The notes below the pieces were generated by a model. The model saw nothing but the letters and a program-made list of their open reading frames with translations, was not told the origin of the DNA and did not search any database. A DNA stretch of 10,700 bases, taken from Terana coerulea. Lineage: Eukaryota; Basidiomycota; Agaricomycetes; Polyporales; Phanerochaetaceae. Shown one piece after another: positions 1-6,868 of the stretch (its first letter is position 1; every line of letters starts with the position of its first letter). Made by a program: the position numbers and the translations under genes. The DNA lies in assembly GCA_024811115.1 (NCBI GenBank), contig JAKOGH010000161.1:1-10700 (forward strand), written 5' to 3'.

Positions 1-516
1 AAACGACTTTTTCCATGGCTTTGTCCACGGGGCGTCTACGATGTGTCTTGTCATTCGGCGCTCTGAAAATTTTAAGACAAACACAAGTCTGTGTGGCTGG
101 AATGCGATGATGAATTGATGATGACTAACCGTCTCAGGAGCAGGACCGCCTCTCCATCATTTACCGTGTACTGGATGCGGATGTGCACGAAAAGAGCGAA
201 GCTGATATAACTGTGCGTACGCCCGAGGAGCTTTCTCCACTTTGCGTCGCTTTTGTCCTGGACAATCGCCCATCAAGGTGAGTCGTTGACTGATAAGGGA
301 GAGCAGTGACTTACGGGCGTATTTTTCATATAGTCATTTAGTGGGTCGTTGACGACTGCTTCCATAGTGGTGTCATGCGCCCTCGGTATGTCCTCTGTAG
401 GCGTTGGGAAGTGTTAGTCAGATATCTGCTGCGCGATTCGGTGCGACGAGCAAACGGCGCGTACTATACCGCATCAGCCTGGGAACGACCTCTTCCAGGC
501 TCTCCGTCAAGCACAT
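1..516 (-). CDS. GNAT-like N-acetyltransferase, copy A (5' part, runs off window)
   Basis: Visible exons on the minus strand are 465-516, 315-394, 130-257 and 1-62, with introns of 70, 57 and 67 bp. Donors are GTACGC, GTAAGT and GTTAGT; acceptors are CTACAG, GTCCAG and TTTCAG. The joined frame stays open. Exon 2 carries a DIPRAHDTTMEA..NDPL segment, which resembles the first strand and helix of fungal GNAT-fold acetyltransferases; exon 3 has a TVNDGEAV segment. The acetyl-CoA-binding half lies beyond position 1. The chosen ATG (514-516) gives 17 codons before the first intron; an in-frame ATG at 472-474 is the alternative. Exons 2 and 3 match copy B in length and phase, and 15 of 27 residues are identical in exon 2. 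The substrate is unknown. The family call rests mainly on the complete copy B. Confidence 0.72.
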
Positions 517-1365
517 AACCTCATCAAGTGAGTATCCCAAATCCTTCTTCTCTTCGTAATCTTGATCCAAATATTTACTTGTGAAGTGTGGCGACGTTCT
601 GGATGCACATTTCGGCTCCCGGCCCAGCGTAATGAACGGTAGCTTCATCGTCTATGATAGCTGGCACTCTTCAAGTCCAGGTTGCCGCCAAGGCCTTGGG
701 GGTGTTGTGTGCCAGGCCATCACATACACCGTGTGCAGACTATTTGTAGGCCCATGCTTTCGGCGTCTGCAATACATCACACATGTGCAGCAGATCGCTA
801 GTAGTGCATTGCGGCGCAGCCGCTGGCCCGCAGCCATCGGTGCATCAATACCGTTGACGCCACAACGATAGCCTGCGGACTCTTCCGCTATCGACAAGGC
901 ACGCTCGGTATACGTTAGGGGTTCAACGCAGTACCAATCGCTCAGGATATCTCTCGGAGTAAAATCACAGAGCATGGGTTGAAGTTCTATTTGGTGGTTA
1001 TAGCATGGTAGGATGCCGCCTGACGCATGCTTGCCTTTGGGAATTGTGAGCTGGGGTACTCAAACACATTGCATCTAGAAGGAACGGGAAAGAGGCGCAG
1101 AAGGCTAACAAACATCCATCCGAACAGAAATTAATACAGTTTGCGACCTCCAGTCGGTGTATCGCGATACCTGCTCCCGCCATCGGCTGAAGTGAACGGT
1201 GTACATCTTAGTATGCCACATTTCCCTGATACGCTACATCTCTCATCCTTGTGGCTTGCTCAGAAGAGACTACACCAGGCACCTCACCCCAAACAGCTTT
1301 CGCCTGAGTTCCATTCCAGATAGCCACATTGGAATATGTCGCTAACGGAGTTTTTCTGGGGTTTT
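517..1365. other. Intergenic: 5' flank of copy A and 3' flank of copy B
   Basis: No gene was recognised. Roughly 700-870 is clearly related to about 2580-2720, the upstream region of copy B; for example CTACAAATA..CTG (minus strand) and a GGCTGCGCCG core are shared. The duplication therefore included promoter or leader sequence. A 107-codon minus-strand frame at 652-975 is open here, but its frame is broken by stops in the paralogous region, so it is probably not coding. The stretch 1000-1365 would hold the 3' UTR of copy B. Confidence 0.55.
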
Positions 1366-2406
1366 CTAGGCGCTCTTGGGCTCTCGGAACATCTGCAAAA
1401 GCAGCATCAGCAAAGGTAAGTACTCACACTCATCCCCCGAATTATCGAAGTGCTTACGATGTCTACCATGATAGGCTTTTCTGTCCATTGTGGATTGTCT
1501 TTGCCAATCGGAACGGTCTCCGCGACCTTGAAACCCAGAGAGCCGTAGAATCCGCGGTTGATAGCGTTGCTGGATATCACATAGGTCCCACGGCCCTGTT
1601 CATCTGCCTAAAGTTGAAAATAAGTGAGTTTCATCGTATCTTTTAATACTGCTGGTTGTGTACTGACGAGGATTGTAACAACGCGCGCGAGGGCATACCC
1701 AAACCCCCGTCCTTGGCTCGCCGGTGCAGTGGCAAGAGCAGTGAGCTCTAACATGTCGGGGAGCTCGCCTCCGAACGCCTTCTCTAAGCTCGCCCCAATG
1801 GTGGTAAAGAACTCTTGGGTACGCTGAACATGTGCTCGGTGAGTACCCCTTGCTTTGCTATCTGCTGCGTTCGCGAGAAACAGACCTCTGCTTGCTGCCT
1901 GGTCCAGTAGAGCCGCCTCAATATCGCCGAAGCCGCGTCGAACATTTTGTTCACGATTTTAACCACCGGACTGGGACGTGTCTGGCTATTGGGCGCCCTG
2001 GAAATTCGAAATTAGCCACAGGTCTACATGGCTACAGTATGGTGACGACGACTGACAGCGTTATGATCGTATACGCCGCTCCATCGTTCACTGTGTGCAA
2101 GGCGCGATTGTATACGGCCCTAGCGAAGCGCACGTAACTTTGCACTAGCCCGACGAGCTTCACCCACTTTGCGTTGCTTTTATCCTGGCCGACCGCTTAT
2201 CAACGTAAATCCCGAGGAACAGGTGAAAACAGGGACTCACAGGCGTCTCCATCATATACGCCCTTAGCGGATCATCTGCAAAGGCTTTCACAGTGGTTTC
2301 ATGCGCCGTGGGTATGTCCCCTGTAGGCATAGGCAGGTGCTAGTCAGGTATTTGCAGCGCGATGATTCGGAGGCGCAACGACTAAACAGCACATACTATA
2401 CCGCAT
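1366..2406 (-). CDS. GNAT-family N-acetyltransferase, copy B (7 exons)
   Basis: Minus-strand exons are 2397-2406, 2241-2320, 2057-2184, 1886-1997, 1668-1823, 1458-1607 and 1366-1392; the introns are 76, 56, 59, 62, 60 and 65 bp. Joined, they give 220 codons plus TAG with no internal stop. The C-terminal half shows GNAT hallmarks. Residues 136-162 form a strand (LELTALAT) followed by the acetyl-CoA pyrophosphate loop Q147-G-R-G-F-G152 and its helix. Around 179-188 lies N-R-G-F-Y-G-S-L-G-F, the usual motif B signature. The protein ends in MFREPKSA. It should transfer an acetyl group from acetyl-CoA to an unknown acceptor. The start is uncertain: the ATG used (2404-2406) is the first in-frame Met. 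The frame stays open upstream to a TAG near 2530, and copy A seems to start about 14 codons earlier, so an upstream exon or lost start is possible. Donors GTCAGT and GTCTGT are slightly weak. Confidence 0.85.
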
Positions 2407-2720
2407 CAGCTTGGGGACCACCTCTTCCGTCTTTTTCTCCACAAAACCCGGCGACAGTATGAGCACACCCTTCTGCCCCCACTCAGCGCATCGGAAGGCG
2501 GTTCCAACATCCAGGCAGCGCTTGTCGGGTTGCTACCGGGACTTTGGGGTGTATTATCCTGGGCTCCCACACCCTTGAACGCATGCAGAGTATTTGTAGG
2601 TCTGCCATCGGCGTCTAGTATGATGCACTGATACGAATGTCGAATGTACATGTGCTAGTAGAACGCTAGTGAATTACGGCGCAGCCGCAGATCATCGGTA
2701 TGTCAACGTTATCAGGACCC
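2057..2720 (-). repeat. Tandem duplicate unit (second copy of about 130-870)
   Basis: This block aligns in the same orientation with about 130-870. Matching points include the exon 3 segment AAAGTGG, exon 2 (80 bp in both), the intron 1 acceptor CTACAG followed by GACATACC, the GATGCGGTATA exon 1 end and the upstream CTACAAATA segment. Divergence is considerable, so the duplication is old. Boundaries are approximate because the far ends were not aligned computationally and copy A is cut by the window. Confidence 0.7.
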
Positions 2721-3177
2721 GTTGAAATGTGATAGAGCGTACTTTAGCACGAGGTCGAGAGGGACGAGGTGAGAGTCTTGCCCATGTGCATGGCTAGCAT
2801 TGTGCGTAGGCCGCACCCGCCACCGGATGCCCCCGTAGCTGAACTACCTCACTTTCATGAGTAGAAGCAGGACTCCGGGCGTATTCCACATCATCGTTAC
2901 GGTTATAGAAGTAAAAACAAATGTGCCGTAGTATGTATTTAGCTTGAGAACAACTCTGTACGCATGAGCAGTTATTACAATATTCAGAACAGATTACGAA
3001 GCGAACTTTGGTATCCCGGGGTATTGGGGGAATACGGTTGGGTATGATAATAGTCCGTGTATAACAAAAGAAAGAAGGGGCTTGCAGAACAAACAGATTC
3101 GCGAAGACAGAAGACGACTACAGGAGCGCACTGTTATCTCGAAGCCTGCATATGTCCAGCCCGGGTATATCGGAAAA
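2407..3177. other. Intergenic: 5' flank of copy B and 3' flank of the SUR7/PalI-like gene
   Basis: No independent gene is supported. About 2407-2720 is the upstream region of acetyltransferase copy B, shared with copy A. About 2900-3177 is downstream of the SUR7/PalI-like stop codon and presumably holds its 3' UTR. A minus-strand open frame spanning 2994-3311 partly reads the last SUR7/PalI exon in another frame and is a shadow. Confidence 0.5.
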
Positions 3178-4124
3178 CTATCTCCTGAAGCGGTCCCTCC
3201 ACGAGATCTTGTTGGATGACATGGGGTAACTGGTAGCGCCCGACATACGGTCACGACGACGACCGAAGCATACCGTGCAGCCAGCCAAGCAAAGAAGGAT
3301 GAACGAGACAAACGTCATCCAAAAGGCTTTATAGCAACGTCAGTGCGCGACAAGAAGGTTGGACGAGTGACAAACCAGGAGCAGTGTCCGTGTGTTCGCT
3401 AACTCCAGTGAGCTTGGCCATCTGGTGCTTGACGAAGACATACAGCGCGATGTCAATGGCAAACGCGATCAAGGTAAGCAACGCGGCGAGGAACGACGTG
3501 AGCGAAGCCAGAAGCTGGAAGGTGACGTGGGTAGAGAGGGAAAGCAGGAAAGCGATGAAGGTCAAGCCGGCCGCTGAGATGACAAGATGAGAGGACGACA
3601 ACCACGTGAGATGTGGATACGTACCGACAGGGTGGACCGCAAGACCACGCGTCCATGAGGGTCCTACAGTCTGCCAGCTGGTCTTGTCCGAGTTGTACAC
3701 GACGGTGGAATAGCCATGGCCTAACGTCAATTGTTCAAATCGTGTACGTGAAGCGCTCAAAGTGACGTGAGGCGTACCTTTGGGGCTGCATGTCCGCGTG
3801 CCTGAGGTTTCGTACCAGCAGTACGACCTACATGGCGTCCTTGTAAGAGCTCTACAGTGCTTTTTCACGGAGGGAGCTTACCATATTCCGTACTAATGAG
3901 ATGAGACGGATCAGCACAGCATTTGAACAGGATCTGCAAGCGTTACTTACACGCAGTTCTGTCAGTTGTCCTTGGTTGCCATTGTCCGTTGAGGAGTTTC
4001 CGTTGAAATGGACGCGTGCAAAGTCGAGGGCGGTAAGATACGGCAGGGAGATGGAGACCAGGAATAAGAGTACGAAGGCACAAAAGAGGAACACGACTCC
4101 GGGGATGTGGAATGCACGGGGCAT
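3178..4124 (-). CDS. SUR7/PalI-family four-TM membrane protein
   Basis: Six minus-strand exons (3951-4124, 3882-3892, 3778-3827, 3625-3720, 3376-3573, 3178-3326) join in frame to 225 codons plus TAG. Introns of 58, 54, 57, 51 and 49 bp have canonical ends. Predicted membrane segments lie near residues 8-30, 112-133, 134-158 and 178-199. The first extracellular loop has the claudin-like signature W62-x-x-C65-x9-C75, preceded by Y-G-I and followed by GHGYS. The tail is short and basic (ends RDRFRR). SUR7/PalI proteins sit in the plasma membrane, in eisosome/MCC domains or in the Rim/Pal pH-sensing pathway; which role applies here cannot be told. The start ATG has a good context (AAACCATGCC). 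The gene is divergent from the mitochondrial RNA polymerase gene, with a transposon between them. The 11-bp exon 2 is required to restore the conserved loop. Confidence 0.9.
3882..3892 (-). other. 11-bp microexon (exon 2) of the SUR7/PalI-like gene
   Basis: Read on the minus strand, TACGGAATATG is flanked by CTCATTAG upstream and GTAAGC downstream. It encodes Y-G-I plus two bases of W62. Including it links LTELR of exon 1 to SYCWYETSG of exon 3 with correct phase on both sides and completes the conserved G-x-W-x-x-C loop motif. Without it the joined frame loses this motif and shifts. Confidence 0.8.
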
Positions 4125-4252
4125 GGTTTAAACGGCAGGCGGAGTGACTGATTACGGTGTCGTCTTCGTGAGGTCTCTCGTGCTTTCCGCTGGCAGAAGA
4201 CGGCCTTGACTTTTGAAGGGCCTGCAAGCTGAAGAGGGGATTTCGGCGGTCG

Positions 4253-4336
4253 TCGACGTCGAGGAAGAAAATGAGGAAGTGTGGCGCGAAAGGTACAATG
4301 ACGCAGCTGGCCTTGAACCTTGTTAAATATCCGACA
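4253..4336 (-). promoter_or_regulatory. Putative core promoter of the SUR7/PalI-like gene
   Basis: On the minus strand, a TATA-like ATATTTAAC (4322-4330) is followed by a pyrimidine-rich stretch (about 4253-4282, TTCCTCATTTTCTTCCTCG). The start codon follows about 130 nt downstream. This is a usual fungal arrangement; the position is inferred, not measured. Confidence 0.4.
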
Positions 4337-4427
4337 TTCTCCGACAGTAGACAGTCCAAATATTTGAACTCAGAACGGCGGAGGTCAAAGGGCGCACGCT
4401 TTCGTTGACGCTCTGAGGATAGTTGGT

Positions 4428-4445
4428 ACTTTTCGCCACCAGATC
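4428..4445 (-). promoter_or_regulatory. 18-bp motif shared by both divergent promoters (left copy)
   Basis: On the minus strand this reads GATCTGGTGGCGAAAAGT, identical to plus-strand 6555-6572. An AAATCGGGA stretch precedes both copies. Each copy reads toward its own gene, about 300 bp upstream of each ATG (304 and 297 bp). The core GGTGGCGAA resembles the yeast Rpn4/PACE site GGTGGCAAA, but that link is only a suggestion. Confidence 0.4.
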
Positions 4446-4967
4446 AAATCCCGATTTAGAAAGACGCCCACGGCAACACGGTGATGGGCGGCGCTCCGGA
4501 GCAAACAAAGACAAGCAGAGCGAGCTGAGAGAACAAGTGCAGACAAGTCCCCAGCATATATGATATGCCAGTGCTGTGTACAGGATAAACCATAGATAAA
4601 ACTAATAGGAGCTGTAAATCATGTATGTATTCTCAGTAGCTGGCTCTAAGATATAGTCTATACTACTCGGGGGTATGAGGGTATAAGTTCATGATTGTTT
4701 TCATGGTGGTTTGCATGGTGTATGTAGGGAGCGGAGAGAATGTGACCTACATCTTTAGGCATCATATAAACAAGTCTGTGAGAGAGCACACCGGACTTGC
4801 CTTCCCGTGGTATCATGCAGGCAATCCATGCATGAACATCATCCTAATTCCTGCCCCTCCTACCCTATGCAGTTGCAGTCGGATTGCTTGCCTTCAGGGA
4901 GCATTTGGCAGAGTAATGGGCGAAATTTTGGCGTGGGATGTATGCTAGTCGTGGTAGAACATGAAGG
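4446..4967. other. Intergenic stretch left of the transposon
   Basis: No gene is recognised. Short overlapping plus-strand frames in 4691-5025 run into the transposon end and show no known motif. The stretch is probably upstream sequence of the SUR7/PalI-like gene. Confidence 0.45.
4965..4967. repeat. Target-site duplication AGG (left)
   Basis: AGG directly precedes the CACTGCG terminus at 4968 and recurs right after the other terminus at 6437-6439. A 3-bp duplication fits the CACTA/EnSpm-type (CMC) superfamily. Confidence 0.6.
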
Positions 4968-4984
4968 CACTGCGAACCTAAGAG

Positions 4985-5441
4985 ATAAATCCGGGGATTT
5001 ATGGTGTAAACACATAGTGGTCTGAAACAAAATGGCCAGCATAAGTCACACGCATTAATTAGATATTCCTTTTGGGAGATATATCCCTTAAATGAACGCA
5101 TAAATCTACCCGACTAACTCTATATCCTTCCCCAATAACTCACAGAGCTTTACTCTGAGAATAAATCCCTCATATCTCTTGTAGCTTTTCTGTGGATTTA
5201 TAATGGGCACATTACTTGTAGGCAACAAGATACATTGACTAGATAAATAAAAAACAAGTTGCACATATATCCAGCATGAACTAGGTGGAGGTCTTCAGAA
5301 TACGTCTGCAGGATTTATTGTGGCAATATATTCCACCTAACGCAGTGAGAGATATTGAGGACATATGGTTGACATAAGTAAAATAAAGAATGCAGATATA
5401 TTCATTATAAATCACGTACCACATATCTCCAGGATAAATCC
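4985..5441. repeat. Subterminal ATAAATCC/GGATTTAT motif cluster, left arm
   Basis: Perfect 8-bp copies lie at 4985, 4995, 5161, 5194, 5311 and 5434 in both orientations. The first two form a palindromic pair with a 2-bp spacer next to the terminus. The right arm has copies at 5960, 6200, 6233, 6400 and 6411. Such clusters are typical transposase-binding sites of CACTA elements; binding here is inferred. Confidence 0.65.
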
Positions 5442-5498
5442 AGCAGGACCTCGGACACTTAGAAACAAAAATGTCTGCAGAAGATAGTAGTTAGTCGC

Positions 5499-5646
5499 AT
5501 TCAACATAAGCCTTTTGACTATGGACACTAAACACACAATGCGCATTGGTAGATTCATATATAATTGTAAATCTAGTGAGGGCTATCAACTTTTGTATAC
5601 TTTGCACAATGGCAGTGTATTTGTAGAACTTCGTTGCCCAAGTTAA
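5499..5646 (+). pseudogene. Open frame in left inner arm, paired with one in the right arm
   Basis: Just after an in-frame TAG TAG, a frame of about 49 codons (LVAFNISLLTM...VELRCPS) runs to TAA at 5644-5646. The mirrored place on the minus strand of the right arm (stop at 5743-5745) has a related frame with the same upstream stops and the same stop site. The two differ by whole-codon indels and mostly third-position changes. No family is recognised. It may be the remains of a terminal exon of the parent transposon. It has no good start codon of its own. Confidence 0.35.
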
Positions 5647-5706
5647 CAACCTCGGCCAGATTGCGCTGTTTTGATGTTGGCTAGCGTTAGCATTGTCAGT
5701 TAGAGT

Positions 5707-5716
5707 CCCCATGGGG
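5707..5716. repeat. Central palindrome CCCCATGGGG
   Basis: A perfect 10-bp palindrome lies in the unpaired spacer, within 10 bp of the geometric centre of the element (about 5702). It could mark the junction where the two arms were joined, or be chance. Confidence 0.5.
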
Positions 5717-5741
5717 CATAAACGTGTAAGTGCTGACCATG

Positions 5742-6436
5742 GTTAACTTAGGCAGCAAAGTTCTATGAATACGCCACCCTTGTGTAACGTGATGCAAAGT
5801 TCAAGATAATCCTTACTGGATTTGCAGTTGTATCTGAATATACCAATGTGCATACTAGTAAGTTTGTTGTTAGTAATCAAAAGTCTCATATTAAATGAGT
5901 CTATGTCTAACTACTACATTCAGCAGACATCTATGTTTCTAAGTGTCCGAGGTCCTGCTGGATTTATCCTGGAGATATGTGATACGTGATTTATGCTGAA
6001 TATATCTGCATTCTTTATCTTACTTATGTCGACCATGTGTCCTTGATATCTTTCACTGAGTTAGGTGGAATATATTGCCACAATAAATTCTGTGGATGTA
6101 TTTTGAAGACCTCTGTTTATTTCATGCTGGGTACATGTACAACTTGTTTTGTATTTGTTCAAGGAATTTATTTTGTTGCTTACAAGTAATGTGCCCATTA
6201 TAAATCCATGGAATGGCTACAAGAGATACAAGGGATTTATTGTCAGAATAAAGCTCTGTGAGTTATTGGGGAAGGATACAGAGTTAGGTGCACAGATTTA
6301 CGTGTTCATTTAAGTTGTATATCTCCTGAAATGGAATATTTAATCAATCTGCATGAATTATGCTGGCCATTTTGTTTCAGACTCCCACGTGTTGACACAA
6401 TAAATCCCCAGGATTTATCTCTTAGGTTCCGCAGTG
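5742..6436 (-). repeat. Right inverted arm of the transposon
   Basis: This is the reverse-complement partner of 4968-5647, ending in CGCAGTG at 6430-6436. It is about 15 bp longer than the left arm because of small indels. Five perfect ATAAATCC/GGATTTAT motifs are kept. On the minus strand, 5743-5889 opens with ATG and reads 48 codons to TAA, parallel to the left-arm frame. Confidence 0.85.
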
Positions 6437-6439
6437 AGG
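6437..6439. repeat. Target-site duplication AGG (right)
   Basis: This AGG matches the triplet before the left terminus (4965-4967). Confidence 0.6.
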
Positions 6440-6554
6440 GCAGGAAGGAAGACGCGTCGTGGTTGTGGCCAAGGCAGGGTTTGCGCTGAGCGCCTGTCTC
6501 GGAGGCCCGGTGATGGGAGGTACTCCATTTGGAAGGTAGCCAAATCGGGAAGTC

Positions 6555-6572
6555 GATCTGGTGGCGAAAAGT
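6555..6572 (+). promoter_or_regulatory. 18-bp motif shared by both divergent promoters (right copy)
   Basis: GATCTGGTGGCGAAAAGT lies 297 bp upstream of the mitochondrial RNA polymerase ATG. It is identical to the minus-strand copy at 4428-4445 and is likewise preceded by AAATCGGGA. Confidence 0.4.
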
Positions 6573-6693
6573 CAAAGGTTTCTGAGGATCGTCGAAACCC
6601 AAATTTATGAGTTAAATATGTATTTGTTCCTGACAAATAAGCCCGGCATTAATTTTGACTTTCCGCGGACGCTTGCTCTGGTCGACGTTCATT

Positions 6694-6720
6694 CCGCCTT
6701 CCCTCCCTCTCCTCTATTTT
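6694..6720 (+). promoter_or_regulatory. Pyrimidine-rich initiator region of the mitochondrial RNA polymerase gene
   Basis: A CCGCCTTCCCTCCCTCTCCT tract followed by CTATTTT lies about 150-175 bp before the ATG. CT-rich tracts of this kind mark transcription start regions in many fungal genes. No clear TATA box was seen; TTAAATAT at about 6613-6620 is a weak candidate. Confidence 0.35.
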
Positions 6721-6868
6721 CGTCAGCTTTTGGTCAGGTTTCAGCAGTACAGGCACTGCTGTCACTTACTTGACGATAAAAGGTCGCCACTTGTCGTTGC
6801 GGAACCGCACAAGGCTCGATTAGCTGGTCTAACAGCTCACGCAGCTCAGCGACCTTTCTGCTGTAGCC

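Larger units (their letters stand above)
4968..5647 (+). repeat. Left inverted arm of the transposon
   Basis: It aligns with the reverse complement of 5742-6436. Strong shared blocks are GTCTGAAACAAAATGGCCAG near the outer end, TCCTTCCCCAATAACTCACA (5129-5148), the 48-bp perfect block at 5420-5467 and AAGTTAAC at the inner end. The outer about 500 bp is AT-rich and apparently non-coding; the inner about 160 bp carries the open frame described separately. Confidence 0.85.
4968..6436. mobile_element. Non-autonomous foldback DNA transposon, CACTA/EnSpm-like
   Basis: The 1469-bp element begins CACTGCG(G)AACCTAAG and ends with its reverse complement. It is flanked by AGG on both sides. Almost the whole element is two inverted arms, 4968-5647 and 5742-6436, around a spacer of about 94 bp. 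CACTG-type ends, a 3-bp target duplication and clustered subterminal motifs are features of CACTA/EnSpm (CMC) elements; the superfamily is inferred because no transposase is encoded. The longest perfect match between arms is 48 bp (5420-5467 against 5934-5981). The arms have diverged by substitutions and small indels, so the insertion or the arm duplication is not recent. It lies between two divergent genes and may affect both promoters. Hairpin transcripts from it could also feed small-RNA silencing (inference). Confidence 0.85.

Noticed and set aside
652..975. 107-codon minus-strand open frame upstream of acetyltransferase copy A
   Set aside because: The paralogous region upstream of copy B has stops and frame-breaking indels, so this is leader or promoter sequence.
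2994..3311. 105-codon minus-strand open frame
   Set aside because: It overlaps the last SUR7/PalI exon in a different frame and extends into its 3' flank, with no domain.
3329..3868. 179-codon minus-strand open frame
   Set aside because: It reads SUR7/PalI exons 3-5 together with unspliced introns; the true protein is the spliced product.
3943..4359. 138-codon minus-strand open frame over the SUR7/PalI promoter and first exon
   Set aside because: It reads the first SUR7/PalI exon in another frame; the correct frame has membrane segments, good start context and spliced continuity.
5986..6189. Hydrophobic 67-codon plus-strand frame in the right transposon arm
   Set aside because: The matching place in the left arm is interrupted by stops and indels not in multiples of three.
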